Shown one piece after another: positions 46,617 through 55,700 of a stretch of DNA of 64,000 bases. This DNA is from Marinomonas polaris DSM 16579. Its GTDB lineage: Bacteria > Pseudomonadota > Gammaproteobacteria > Pseudomonadales > Marinomonadaceae. The stretch is from assembly GCF_900129155.1 (NCBI RefSeq), contig NZ_FQVF01000005.1, positions 62,001-126,000 of the forward strand. Reading direction: 5' to 3'. The notes beneath the pieces are model-generated. The model did no database searches. It was not told where the DNA came from and saw nothing but the letters and a program-made list of their open reading frames with translations. The position numbers and the translations under genes were made by a program. Within the stretch, counting starts at the first letter, position 1, and each line of letters begins with the position of its first letter.

Positions 46617-47507
46617 TTAGCTTGGTACTTGTGCTTGAAGATGAGTGATTAATCTTTCCATCAAGGGCGTTAGGCTGTTTTTACGCCATGCAAAGTGGAT
46701 ATCGAGTTCTGGTAAAACGCCATCAATCGGGCGGTAGGTCAAGCCTTCTCGTTGATCGAATTGCGTGGATTCCGGTACAAGCGCAATGCCCACACCCGCA
46801 GCAACTAAGGTTCGAGTGGTCTGAGTCAACCGAGCGATTTGTACAATATTAGGCTCGACGCCTGCTGCATGAAGATGATGCATGATTTGGTCGTATAAAG
46901 ACGGATGCGCTTGTCTAACAAACGAGATAAACGGCAGCTGGTGCAAGTCACTTAAAGGCACACTTTCTTTTTGCGCGAGTGGATGATTCTCTGGCAAGGC
47001 GAGAAGGTGTTTTTGTGTTTCATAGTCTTGGTTTTCTAGGTCGGTGATGTCCATCAAGGGATTGAGGAAGATCATCGCCAAGTCGATTTTTTCTGTTCTT
47101 AGCGCATCCAAGGCATGGGTCGTGGTCATTTCTTCTAGATTCAAAGTGACGCCATGATTGTCTTGTTTGAACTGAGCAATGCCTTTGGAAAAATGCGGTG
47201 TGCCAGCCGCCCAAACAAACCCAAGCGATAGGTTACCAGCTGTCCCGTTGGCAACACTGCGAACTTGTTCTTGTATCTTTTCCCAGTTCTGCAACAGTGC
47301 TCTTGCTTGAGGTAGCAAAGCTTCTCCTGCTGGTGTCAGAGAGACTTTTTGGCTGCTGCGCTCAAACAGTACGGCGCCAAGTTCATCTTCAATGGCTTTA
47401 ATTTGTTGTGACAGTGGTGGCTGGGCAATATGTAATCGAGCCGCAGCGCGTCCAAAATGCAGCTCTTCCGCCACGGTAATAAAATAATTCAGTTTTCTAA
47501 AACGCAT
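46617..47507 (-). CDS. LysR-family regulator (BenM/CatM-like group)
   Basis: 296 residues. N-terminal HTH FRKLNYFITVAEELHFGRAA, RLHIAQPPLSQQIKAIEDEL, the latter typical of the BenM/CatM subgroup; ligand domain from about 90. It is divergent from the Gfo/Idh/MocA oxidoreductase across about 100 bp and is the probable regulator of that gene. It may add a second signal to the neighbouring sugar-oxidation cluster. Confidence 0.88.
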   Translation of the reverse strand: MRFRKLNYFITVAEELHFGRAAARLHIAQPPLSQQIKAIEDELGAVLFERSSQKVSLTPAGEALLPQARALLQNWEKIQEQVRSVANGTAGNLSLGFVWAAGTPHFSKGIAQFKQDNHGVTLNLEEMTTTHALDALRTEKIDLAMIFLNPLMDITDLENQDYETQKHLLALPENHPLAQKESVPLSDLHQLPFISFVRQAHPSLYDQIMHHLHAAGVEPNIVQIARLTQTTRTLVAAGVGIALVPESTQFDQREGLTYRPIDGVLPELDIHFAWRKNSLTPLMERLITHLQAQVPS

Positions 47508-47610
47508 GATATCTTTTTCATATTAAGCATGTGATTAACATATATTAGACATAATGATGCGCTTTTCCTATCTTAGCCTTACAAAATAATTCTAAGTTAG
47601 GTGAGATACC

Positions 47611-48822
47611 ATGAGCAGAGAAAAAATCGACGGACAGTTATTCAGTTACACAGGCCCAGCTTTTCATTACATCAACGAAGAAGAACGTCACTTCTTCGCC
47701 AAAGAGCCAGCGCAGTTTCGTGTGAACCTGATTGGTTGCGGCATGATTGGTATGGAACACATGCGTGTGGCGACTCGTGTTGGTCGTTCTGCTATTCATG
47801 GTGTGTTCGACCTAAACGAGCGCAGCGTTAAAGTAGCCAAAGAAGAATTCGCTAAAATCACCGATGAAGATTTCAAAGTCTACGACAGCCTAGAAGCAGC
47901 CTGTAATGACCCAGAAGTTGACGGTATTTTAATTTGTACGCCTAATTTTACTCACCTTGATGTTCTAAAAGTAGCGATCAAATCGGGCAAACACATCTTC
48001 ATGGAAAAGCCGATGGCGACCAAGTTAGAAGATGCCTACGAAATCACCAAAATGGCGAAAGAATACGGCGCTGTTTTGCAGATCGGTTTGCAGTACCGTT
48101 ATAAATCTATCTATTCCGAAGCCATTCACGAAGTACTAGAGCGCAAAGCTGTGGGTGAAGTGAAGATGATCAACATCATGGAACACCGTATTCCGTTCCT
48201 TGATAAAGTAAACCAGTGGAACAAGTTCTCTAAATTCTCTGGTGGTACGCTGGTGGAAAAATGCTGCCACTACTTTGATTTAATGAATTTGTTCGCACAG
48301 TCTCGTCCTGTTCGTGTTTATGCCAATGGTTCCCAGTCTACCAACTTCCGTGACTTTGAATTCAAAGGCGAAAAATCCGATATTCTTGATAGCGCTTTTG
48401 TGACTGTAGAATATGAAAATGGCGTTCGCGCAGGTTTCAACCTTTGCATGTTTGCCCCTATGTTCCATGAAGAGCTATTGGTGTGCGGTGATGAAGGTCG
48501 TGTGAAAGCGGCTGAGATCGAAGACTTCAGTGAAAACGCACGTTTGCGTACCGAAATGGAAGTTTTCTGTGGTCAGAATCGTCCGTCTAAAACATCACAG
48601 CCAAGCTACCCTAAATTGATCGAAGCCTCCGGCCACAATGGTGCAACTTGGTTCGAGCACATTGCTTTTGCCGATCAAATGGCAGGCAAAAAAACCAACA
48701 GCGCAACAGTTGAAGAAGGTTTCTGGTCTGTTGTGGTGGGTTGTGCAGCAGAAGAATCGGTAAAAACCGGCAAGATTATCGAAGTGGCTGAATTGCTTAA
48801 ATCCAAAGGGATTGACCTTTAA
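47611..48822 (+). CDS. Gfo/Idh/MocA-family oxidoreductase
   Basis: 403 residues. A Rossmann start after a 35-residue lead (NLIGCGMIGMEHMRVATRVG), then LICTPNFTHLDVLKVAIKSG near 108 and GKHIFMEKPMATKLEDAY near 128 with the conserved EKP. The C-terminal alpha/beta domain contains HRIPFLDKVNQWNKFSKFSG. Family enzymes oxidise sugars, inositols or amino sugars with NAD(P). RBS AGGTGAG precedes the ATG. The substrate is unknown; it may feed the sugar-oxidation cluster. Confidence 0.85.
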   Translation: MSREKIDGQLFSYTGPAFHYINEEERHFFAKEPAQFRVNLIGCGMIGMEHMRVATRVGRSAIHGVFDLNERSVKVAKEEFAKITDEDFKVYDSLEAACNDPEVDGILICTPNFTHLDVLKVAIKSGKHIFMEKPMATKLEDAYEITKMAKEYGAVLQIGLQYRYKSIYSEAIHEVLERKAVGEVKMINIMEHRIPFLDKVNQWNKFSKFSGGTLVEKCCHYFDLMNLFAQSRPVRVYANGSQSTNFRDFEFKGEKSDILDSAFVTVEYENGVRAGFNLCMFAPMFHEELLVCGDEGRVKAAEIEDFSENARLRTEMEVFCGQNRPSKTSQPSYPKLIEASGHNGATWFEHIAFADQMAGKKTNSATVEEGFWSVVVGCAAEESVKTGKIIEVAELLKSKGIDL

Positions 48823-48858
48823 TAGCTAAATAATTGTTGTTAAAGCGGATATTAAGTC

Positions 48859-48888
48859 AAAAGGGAGTTGTTGGAACTCCCTTTTTTA
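48859..48888 (+). terminator. Terminator after Gfo/Idh/MocA gene
   Basis: AAAAGGGAGTT / AACTCCCTTTT stem, 5-base loop, then a T-run, 37 bp after the stop. Confidence 0.85.
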
Positions 48889-49056
48889 ATGCCATAAAGT
48901 ATTGAATGCACATCAAAAAATGAGCCAGCAAGATTCAAAATCCCTTAAAAATTCCTCAATTAGAGAATGGAAAGTTGGTATAAAATAGAATTTTAAATTT
49001 ATAGATGGAGTACTCTATTAACCAAGGCGGTTTAAGAGTGTTTTTTGAGGGAGTCT

Positions 49057-49998
49057 ATGTTGTTAGAAACGCAAAGCGTGATTTTGGATGTGGCCGCGCC
49101 AGTGCTGTTGATGATTGCGATGGGGGCATTTTTGCGCCGTATCCAGCTAATAAATGATGGTTTTATTCTTATTAGTTCGCGATTTGTTTTTCAGGTTTCT
49201 ATGCCTGCCATGTTCTTCTTCGGCATGCTGGGAAATAATCTAAATGGGCTTATTAGTGTTGATTTAGCTGCCTATTTTATTGTTTCCATTGTTCTAACCT
49301 TTCTACTGTCGTGGTTATTAGCGGTGAAGCTTGATGTTCCTGAGCGGCAGCGAGGCGTCTTTGTTCAAATTGCTTTTCGCGGTAATTGTGGGATTTTTAG
49401 TGTCGCGTTAGTGGTTAATATGTTCGGGCAAGATGGGGTTGCGCTTGGTGGTGTAATGTCGGGCTTGAGCGTTTTATTATTTAATATTCTCGCTGAAGTC
49501 ATTTTAACCCGTTACAGCCACGGTAAATTACAGCTGGTTCCCGTCTTAAAAAGTTTGCTGAAGAACCCGCTAATACTGGGTATTGTACTAGGTGTGGTCG
49601 CGAATTTAATTGGTTTGAAGCTCCCTGCTTTTGTTGTGAAAACCGGTTCTTTAATTGGTGGATTGTCTTTGCCGTTGGCATTGGTTTGTATTGGTGGCTC
49701 GCTAGTGACCAGCGGGTTCACCTTGCCTAAACACTTTCCTATGGCGATTTTAAGTAAAGTCGCATTAAGCCCTATTTTGTTTACATCGTTGGGTTATGCG
49801 CTTGGTTTTAACCAAAAAGAATTGTTGTTTTTGTTTATTTTTCTTGCTGCGCCAACGGCTGCATCGGCTTATGTTACTGCGGTGGCAAAAGGTGATGATG
49901 GGAAATCAACGGCAAATGCCATTGCCACAACGACGTTGGTTTCTTCTATCGTGATTGTGGTGTGTATTCCAGTGATTATTCGGGTAACAGGCGGTTAA
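49057..49998 (+). CDS. AEC-family transporter (auxin-efflux-carrier-like)
   Basis: 313 residues from the ATG at 49057 after GAGGGAG; a TTG four codons upstream is less likely. Ten hydrophobic segments, with FVQIAFRGNCGIFSVALVVN near 107 and FLAAPTAASAYVTAVAKGDD near 268, the AEC pattern. Bacterial AEC proteins move malate, malonate or other carboxylates. It is monocistronic, with its own terminator. Confidence 0.85.
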   Translation: MLLETQSVILDVAAPVLLMIAMGAFLRRIQLINDGFILISSRFVFQVSMPAMFFFGMLGNNLNGLISVDLAAYFIVSIVLTFLLSWLLAVKLDVPERQRGVFVQIAFRGNCGIFSVALVVNMFGQDGVALGGVMSGLSVLLFNILAEVILTRYSHGKLQLVPVLKSLLKNPLILGIVLGVVANLIGLKLPAFVVKTGSLIGGLSLPLALVCIGGSLVTSGFTLPKHFPMAILSKVALSPILFTSLGYALGFNQKELLFLFIFLAAPTAASAYVTAVAKGDDGKSTANAIATTTLVSSIVIVVCIPVIIRVTGG

Positions 49999-50013
49999 AC
50001 GTTACATGCAAGT

Positions 50014-50054
50014 AAAAAGCCGCTGTCCATATCGATATGAGTAGCGGCTTTTTT
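50014..50054. terminator. Terminator between AEC and oxygenase genes
   Basis: AAAAAGCCGCT / AGCGGCTTTTTT stem with T-runs both ways, between convergent genes. Confidence 0.85.
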
Positions 50055-50080
50055 GTTTGTTAAAATGGAAAGATTGAAGG

Positions 50081-50920
50081 TTAAATAACGCCCAACTCAA
50101 CTAATCGTTCGTGTAAATAGGTTTTGGCCGTGTGGCGTTCTGATAAGACCACTTCAGGTTTTGGATGAAGGAACAAAGGCAAAGAAATACGTGATTTGGT
50201 TTTGTCAGCGCCTTCTGGATTAATTACGCGATGAGAAGTCGACGGGAAATAGCCGCCAGATGCTTCCTGTAGCATGTCGCCAATGTTTACTATCAAAGTA
50301 CCGAAATCACAAGGTACGTCCATCCAAGAGCCATCTTTGGCTTTCACCTGTAAGCCAGGTTCGTTGGCCGAAGGTAGTATCGTCAATAGATTAATGTCTT
50401 CGTGTGCGCCAGCACGAATCGCCCCCAGCTCTTCGTCACCTTTAAGTGGCGGGTAGTGTAATACACGCAGCAATGTCTGATCGCTGCCTTCCACCATGCT
50501 GGAAAGGGATTGTGAGTAATGCTGTGCTACTTCAGCTGGCGAGTGTTTTTCGACCCATGCCAGTAGTTCTGATGCAAGCGTGTTTGCTTCTTTATAGTAT
50601 TGTTCTAAAAGCGCTTTTTTATCTTCTGGGCATTGCCCCCATGGATAATAGTGAAAGTACTCTTTAATGTCTTTTTTAGTGTGCCCTTTGGCGGTTTCTG
50701 AAACATCAGGTGGGAAAAAACCGTCTTGTGTGCCGACATTGTAGCGATAGTCGTATTTAGATTTGCTATCAAAAAAGGTTTGCCATTCTTTATAAATAGC
50801 AGACACTAAATCTTTTTTAATAGGGTGGTTTTTAAGAACGCCAAATCCTGTTTCGCGAAGAGATTTTACAAAGTCTTCTGCGGCGGTTGGGCTGGTGTAA
50901 TCGATCGCTTGTAGTTGCAT
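50081..50920 (-). CDS. Isopenicillin-N-synthase-like 2OG-Fe(II) oxygenase
   Basis: 279 residues from the ATG at 50920, chosen for AGGAAA upstream; a start seven codons earlier is possible. DIOX_N region at the start (TGFGVLKNHPI), then the double-stranded beta helix with Fe ligands His173-x-Asp175 (GAHEDINLL) and His230 (TSHRVINPEG), and 2-oxoglutarate contacts Arg244-x-Ser246 (SRISLPLFL). The substrate is unknown; the family ranges from amino-acid hydroxylases to antibiotic enzymes. It follows a 51-residue ORF on the same strand. Confidence 0.85.
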   Translation of the reverse strand: MQLQAIDYTSPTAAEDFVKSLRETGFGVLKNHPIKKDLVSAIYKEWQTFFDSKSKYDYRYNVGTQDGFFPPDVSETAKGHTKKDIKEYFHYYPWGQCPEDKKALLEQYYKEANTLASELLAWVEKHSPAEVAQHYSQSLSSMVEGSDQTLLRVLHYPPLKGDEELGAIRAGAHEDINLLTILPSANEPGLQVKAKDGSWMDVPCDFGTLIVNIGDMLQEASGGYFPSTSHRVINPEGADKTKSRISLPLFLHPKPEVVLSERHTAKTYLHERLVELGVI

Positions 50921-51009
50921 GATAGTTTCCTGTATTGCCAATTATTTTATTGAAACGCTGCTTTCGTTGAATCGAAAAGCAGTTGGTTGGTTTGGGCAAT
51001 ATGGAAAGT

Positions 51010-51165
51010 CTAAGAAGACCAGCCGCTATGGAAAAAGTAGCGTAAATCGACGGTTTCTGCTTGGTAGTGCTGAATCCATGCTGCCAAACTCATCGCATGT
51101 AGACGATCAAACATCTCAGCATAAGCTGATTGTATTTGGACGTTTTGTGATGATAGTAAGGACAT
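51010..51165 (-). CDS. Small uncharacterised ORF (51 residues) upstream of the oxygenase
   Basis: ATG at 51165 sits 7 bases after a perfect Shine-Dalgarno GGAGG, and the frame runs 51 codons to TAG. The protein starts MSLLSSQNVQIQSAYAEMFD and continues RLHAMSLAAWIQHYQAETVD, with a C-terminus LRYFFHSGWSS. It has no signal peptide or membrane segment; the middle could be one amphipathic helix. The oxygenase start follows 89 bp downstream, so co-transcription is likely. I do not recognise a family. Confidence 0.5.
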   Translation of the reverse strand: MSLLSSQNVQIQSAYAEMFDRLHAMSLAAWIQHYQAETVDLRYFFHSGWSS

Positions 51166-51463
51166 AACATGCCTCCAAAGCTCGAAAAGGTGTTCTTAAT
51201 CCTATATTAAGGATTAAGAGTGCTAGTTTACTGCTTGAAATGTGAGTTTTGAAGGGATTCGGTAATAATTTGTAGTTTGGGGGTAGGCAAACGCTCTGTT
51301 TGTCCTATACTGCAGGAGTCGGCTATTTTTATTTGCCGTCTTCTTTTGCTCTTCTCTATGTATATATCACGTCTTAATTGGCGAGTTTTGTCTTAAGTTC
51401 AGGTACTTCTTAGGTTTTAGTAAATAGCGCTATCCTTGCGCTGTCATCAATTAAAGAGGGCTC

Positions 51464-52036
51464 ATGACTATGAATGCATTTTTCGATTCGTTTAAAAATC
51501 ACTTTTTAATTTCTATGCCACACCTAGACGACCCACATTTTGAACATACAGTTATTTATCTTTGTGAACACACCAAAGCGGGCGCCATGGGGATTATTAT
51601 CAATCGTCCCTCAAATGTTGATTTTACAGAATTGGCGGATCACCTTGGAATTCAAATTCACAACCCACGTTTAAGCTCTGAACCAATTTACACAGGTGGC
51701 CCAGTGGAAGCTGAGCGCGGATTTATTTTGCACACAACGGATAAAGTCTGGAGTAATACCTTGCGAGTGACTGATGAGGTCTCTCTGTCGGCTTCTTTGG
51801 AAGCATTGGAAGATATTGCACAAGGCAATGGACCTGATGCCTTTCGTATAACATTAGGTTGTGCTGGCTGGGATGCAGGACAGCTTGAAGCTGAAATCGC
51901 AAATAATGATTGGCTGGTATGTGAGGCGGATTTAGACGTATTATTCCACACACCAAGTGATATGCAATTTACCGCCGCAACGCGCGTATTGGGAATTGAT
52001 ATGACAAGACTTTCACCGGATATAGGACATGGTTAA
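51464..52036 (+). CDS. yqgE: YqgE/AlgH family protein
   Basis: 190 residues of the UPF0301/DUF179 family: FKNHFLISMPHLDDPHFEHT near 10, GAMGIIINRPSNVDFTELAD near 43, YTGGPVEAERGFILHT near 74. Function is unclear; in Pseudomonas the orthologue AlgH affects alginate and virulence. The stop overlaps the ruvX start by one base, and the yqgE-ruvX-pyrR-pyrB-pyrC' order is conserved in pseudomonads. Confidence 0.93.
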   Translation: MTMNAFFDSFKNHFLISMPHLDDPHFEHTVIYLCEHTKAGAMGIIINRPSNVDFTELADHLGIQIHNPRLSSEPIYTGGPVEAERGFILHTTDKVWSNTLRVTDEVSLSASLEALEDIAQGNGPDAFRITLGCAGWDAGQLEAEIANNDWLVCEADLDVLFHTPSDMQFTAATRVLGIDMTRLSPDIGHG

Positions 52037-52506
52037 TGACAGGGTCAATCTCTACAGGAACATCGTTAGACGATAACCAGAAGCCCAATACTGTTCGCTC
52101 AGTATTGGGCTTTGACTTTGGTACCACGCGTATTGGCGTTGCTATTGGTCAGAGCATTACTGGCACCGCTCAGCCGCTTGACCCACTAAAAGCCAAAGAA
52201 GGTATTCCTAATTGGGATGAAATCACGCGTATCGTTGAAGAATGGAAGCCAGACGCCTTTGTGGTTGGCTTGCCACTTGATATGGACGGTTCAGAAAATG
52301 AGATGTGTCAACGTGCACGTAAATTTGCCAAACGATTGCATGGACGTTTTAACCTTCCTTACCATATGATGGACGAACGGTTATCTTCTTATGAAGCCAA
52401 GGGTCAAGTTATTGCTCGCGGAGGCAATCGTAATTTTAAAGAGAATTCGGTAGATGGTTTGGCCGCTCAAATGATTTTAGAGACTTGGTTTGCAGAGTCT
52501 TACTAA
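52036..52506 (+). CDS. ruvX: Putative Holliday junction resolvase RuvX/YqgF
   Basis: 156 residues. RNase-H-like fold with the first catalytic Asp in LGFDFGTTRIGVAIG (near 27), VVGLPLDMDGSENEMCQRAR near 76 and DERLSSYEAKG near 117, which carries an acidic catalytic residue. YqgF proteins act on Holliday junctions or in 16S rRNA 5' processing. An unstructured start of about 22 residues is longer than in Escherichia coli. Confidence 0.92.
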   Translation: MTGSISTGTSLDDNQKPNTVRSVLGFDFGTTRIGVAIGQSITGTAQPLDPLKAKEGIPNWDEITRIVEEWKPDAFVVGLPLDMDGSENEMCQRARKFAKRLHGRFNLPYHMMDERLSSYEAKGQVIARGGNRNFKENSVDGLAAQMILETWFAESY

Positions 52507-52563
52507 GGAACTGCTTGTTGAACGGTGTTTTATTATGAATTTAAGAGCAAGGTTTGAAAGACA

Positions 52564-53061
52564 ATGAAGTTAGATTTAGAGCATTCTCTGGCGTCGATGA
52601 AAACGCAATTGGCAGCGTATTGTGAAAAGAACAACATCGAGGATGCCATTGTCGTGGGGATTCATACGGGTGGTGTTTGGGTTGCTGAGCGCTTGATGGA
52701 AGCTGTGCCAACGACAGAACCTTTGGCGACGTTAGACATCACTTTTTATCGTGATGATTTTACCAAAGCTGGCTTGAACCCAAAGGTAAATCAAACTTTA
52801 TTGCCAGCGATTGAAGATCGCCACGTGATCTTAGTGGATGATGTCTTGATGTCTGGCCGTACGATTCGAGCGGCAATGAATGAAATATTTGATTTCGGTC
52901 GACCTGCCAGTATCACCTTGGCAATCCTTTATGATTTAGGTCAGCACGAGCTACCGATAGCAGCAGATATCGTCGGTGAGCACTTGACGCTTAATCCTGA
53001 TCAAAGGGTTAAGTTGGTTGGGCCGAGCCCATTGAGTGTTTCTGTGATTGATACCCATTAA
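52564..53061 (+). CDS. pyrR: PyrR bifunctional regulator/uracil phosphoribosyltransferase
   Basis: 165 residues of the type I phosphoribosyltransferase fold. The PRPP loop VILVDDVLMSGRTIRAAM lies near 89, HTGGVWVAERL near 35 and DITFYRDDF near 59. In Gram-positives PyrR controls pyr mRNA attenuation; in pseudomonads its regulatory role is less clear. It is upstream of pyrB across a 238-bp gap that holds a hairpin. Confidence 0.93.
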   Translation: MKLDLEHSLASMKTQLAAYCEKNNIEDAIVVGIHTGGVWVAERLMEAVPTTEPLATLDITFYRDDFTKAGLNPKVNQTLLPAIEDRHVILVDDVLMSGRTIRAAMNEIFDFGRPASITLAILYDLGQHELPIAADIVGEHLTLNPDQRVKLVGPSPLSVSVIDTH

Positions 53062-53192
53062 TATGCATAACAAAGCTTTATTTTTTGTCGAACACGTACG
53101 ACAATTAACGCATGGATAAGATTGACGATACAGCGGTTAGAAGAATGAAATCTCACCAAAAAAATACGGTGGGACAACCGTTTAGTGTCATT

Positions 53193-53228
53193 AATGCCCG
53201 GTTGCAGTTTTTCTGTACCGGGCATTTT
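53193..53228 (+). terminator. Hairpin in the pyrR-pyrB gap (candidate attenuator)
   Basis: AATGCCCGGT / ACCGGGCATT, perfect 10-bp stem with a 14-base loop, then TTTT counting the stem end. It lies 132 bp after pyrR and about 72 bp before pyrB. It could end pyrR transcripts or attenuate pyrB. Confidence 0.6.
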
Positions 53229-53299
53229 CCTATCTGAATATCCTATTTTAAATAGAGAAAGACGACACCATCGTCTTTGCAGTTTGAGGAAAGCAAACC

Positions 53300-54304
53300 A
53301 TGATGCGATCCGAGCCTCGGGCATTACAGTTAAATGAACACGGGCAGCTTAAGCACTTTTTAACGCTGGATGGATTGGACAAAACTATTTTGACGGAGAT
53401 TCTTGATCGAGCGGATTCTTTCCTATCAATGGGAGAGCAGTCGGTTAAGAAGGTACCTCTGTTACGCGGTAAAACCGTGGTGAATTTGTTTTTTGAAAAT
53501 TCAACTCGAACTCGTACGACGTTCGAATTAGCCGCAAAGCGTTTGTCGGCAGATGTCATTAACCTCAACATTGAAACATCAGCGACCTCGAAAGGGGAAT
53601 CCTTACTGGATACCTTAAAAAACTTGGAAGCGATGCAAAGCGATATGTTTATCGTCCGTCATTCTGACAGTGGCGCCGCTCACTTTATTGCCGAACACTG
53701 CACGCCTAACGTCGCTATTATCAATGCTGGTGATGGCCGTCACGCTCACCCAACTCAAGCAATGTTAGACATGCTGACGATTCGTCGTCACAAAGGCAGC
53801 TTCGATGGCCTTAAGATCGCTATTGTTGGCGATATTCTTCATTCTCGTGTGGCACGCTCACAGCTTCAAGCACTGACAACATTAGGCGTTAGTGATGTTC
53901 GCTTAGTTGGCCCGAAAACTTTAGTGCCGAGCTTCTTTGCGGAGATGGGTGCGACCATTTGCCATGATTTAGAAGCCGGATTAAAAGACGTTGACGTGAT
54001 CGTGATGTTGCGTTTGCAAAAAGAACGCATGAAAGGCGCTTTGCTGCCTAGTGAAAGCGAATTCTACCGCTTGTATGGTTTGACGGAAGAAACGCTTGCT
54101 TGGGCGAAACCTGATGCGATTGTTATGCACCCAGGCCCAATTAACCGTGGTGTGGAAATATCCTCAGAAGTTGCAGATGGCAAACACTCAGTCATTTTGA
54201 ACCAAGTCACTAATGGTATCGCAGTGCGAATGGCTGTCATGTCTATGGCAATGAGCGGTCAGTTGCAAAGTGATGAAACGCCAGCAGCGAAGGATGAAAA
54301 ATAA
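53300..54304 (+). CDS. pyrB: Aspartate carbamoyltransferase catalytic subunit
   Basis: 334 residues. The carbamoyl phosphate site [15 protein letters not shown] near 73, [13 protein letters not shown] near 154, [20 protein letters not shown] near 235, and HPGPINRG near 281. It makes N-carbamoyl-aspartate in pyrimidine synthesis. The 23-residue N-terminal lead is as in Pseudomonas ATCase, which needs the inactive PyrC' for assembly; pyrC' follows at once. Confidence 0.95.
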   Translation: MMRSEPRALQLNEHGQLKHFLTLDGLDKTILTEILDRADSFLSMGEQSVKKVPLLRGKTVVNLFFENSTRTRTTFELAAKRLSADVINLNIETSATSKGESLLDTLKNLEAMQSDMFIVRHSDSGAAHFIAEHCTPNVAIINAGDGRHAHPTQAMLDMLTIRRHKGSFDGLKIAIVGDILHSRVARSQLQALTTLGVSDVRLVGPKTLVPSFFAEMGATICHDLEAGLKDVDVIVMLRLQKERMKGALLPSESEFYRLYGLTEETLAWAKPDAIVMHPGPINRGVEISSEVADGKHSVILNQVTNGIAVRMAVMSMAMSGQLQSDETPAAKDEK

Positions 54305-54305
54305 C

Positions 54306-55583
54306 ATGAAATTACGTATTCAAAATGGTCGTTTAATCGATCCGAGTCAAGACATTGATGCCGTAACGGATCTGTTTGTTGATAATCAAAAAATCGTAGC
54401 GATTGGTGAGGCACCAGAAGGCTTTGAAGACGCTGAAGTGATAGATGCATCTGGTCAATGGGTATTGCCAGGCTTGGTGGATCTTGCGGTTTCTCTTCGC
54501 GAGCCTGGCATGACACAAAAAGGCAATATAGCCACTGAAGGTCGTGCTGCTGTGTCCGGTGGTGTAACGACTTTGGTTTGTCCGCCTGATACACGCCCAA
54601 TCGTTGATACCGCTGCCGTTGCTGCGCTTATTCAAGATAAAGCGGATGATGCGGGAATGGCCAATGTATTTCCCCTCGGCGCATTGACGCAAGGTTTAGA
54701 AGGAGCTCAGCTGAGCAACATGGTTGCTTTAACGGATGCTGGTTGTATCGCCTTATCGAATCATCGTCATCCGATGGCGAGCACTAAAGTGTTGTCTCGC
54801 GCACTTGAATACGCTGCGACGCATGATTTGCTGGTGGTTTTCCATCCTGACGAGGCGAGCCTTTCAGAAGGCGGTTGTGCCCACGAAGGCTTGATGTCAA
54901 CCATGCATGGTTTAGCAGGTATTCCTGAAGAAGCAGAAACCATCGCGCTGATGCGTGATTTGTTGCTGGTTGAAAAAACCGGTGTTCGCGCGCACTTTGC
55001 TCGATTGTCTTGTGCTAAGTCTGTTGAGATGATTGCTGATGCAAAAGCATCTGGATTAGATGTGACGGCCGATGTGGCGGTTCATAATTTATTGCTTAAT
55101 GATCAGGTTCTGAGTCGTTTCGATGGCCATTATCATGTGCTGCCACCGCTACGCAGTGATGAAGATCGTTTGACCTTAATCGAAGGTATTAAAGCCGGTG
55201 TTATTTCTGCCATTTGCTCAGATCATCAGCCTCACGAAAAAATGGCGAAAATTGCGCCATTTGCGGCAACAGAGCCGGGTATGGCGAACGTCGAGATATT
55301 ATTACCTTTGGCTATGCAACTGATGGATGAAGGCGATTTAGACTTTTCTACCGTGTTGACGTGTCTAACATCTGGTCCAGCAGCTTGCTTTGGTTTAGAG
55401 GCAGGCTCTTTGTCAGTTGGTAGTTTTGCAGACTTTATTTTGTTCGACAGTACCGCACGTTGGGTCTGGTCATATGAAGGCCGCAAGACAAAAGGGCATA
55501 ACTCACCTTACTTCGGTGATGAATTTGTTGGGCGTGTGATGTCGACTTATATTTCTGGACAACGCGTCTATCAGGCTGTTTAA
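54306..55583 (+). CDS. pyrC': Dihydroorotase-like PyrC' (catalytically inactive ATCase partner)
   Basis: 425 residues from the ATG at 54306, one base past the pyrB stop; a longer frame overlaps pyrB. Amidohydrolase fold of the dihydroorotase type, but the metal-binding HxH is lost: residues 59-66 read DLAVSLRE where active enzymes have DLHVHLRE. Later parts (ICSDHQPHE near 306) are kept. This is the pattern of Pseudomonas PyrC', a scaffold for the dodecameric ATCase. An active pyrC must lie elsewhere. Confidence 0.93.
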   Translation: MKLRIQNGRLIDPSQDIDAVTDLFVDNQKIVAIGEAPEGFEDAEVIDASGQWVLPGLVDLAVSLREPGMTQKGNIATEGRAAVSGGVTTLVCPPDTRPIVDTAAVAALIQDKADDAGMANVFPLGALTQGLEGAQLSNMVALTDAGCIALSNHRHPMASTKVLSRALEYAATHDLLVVFHPDEASLSEGGCAHEGLMSTMHGLAGIPEEAETIALMRDLLLVEKTGVRAHFARLSCAKSVEMIADAKASGLDVTADVAVHNLLLNDQVLSRFDGHYHVLPPLRSDEDRLTLIEGIKAGVISAICSDHQPHEKMAKIAPFAATEPGMANVEILLPLAMQLMDEGDLDFSTVLTCLTSGPAACFGLEAGSLSVGSFADFILFDSTARWVWSYEGRKTKGHNSPYFGDEFVGRVMSTYISGQRVYQAV

Positions 55584-55590
55584 GCCAATT

Positions 55591-55631
55591 AGTAAGGCTG
55601 ATTGAGAGTTTTTCTTTCACTTGGCCTTACT
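55591..55631 (+). terminator. Hairpin after pyrC'
   Basis: AGTAAGGC / GCCTTACT, 8-bp stem with a long loop rich in T, just past the pyrC' stop. There is no strong T-run, so the call is tentative. Confidence 0.4.
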
Positions 55632-55700
55632 ATTCCTTTACTTTTTATATCAGCCAGTTAATCTAGTTTGAATTACAGATTATTATGGTTTTAGTATTTT

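Noticed and set aside
50919..51167. 82-codon plus-strand frame between the oxygenase and yqgE
   Set aside because: No ribosome site and it is antisense to the small ORF with a strong Shine-Dalgarno, which is the better candidate.
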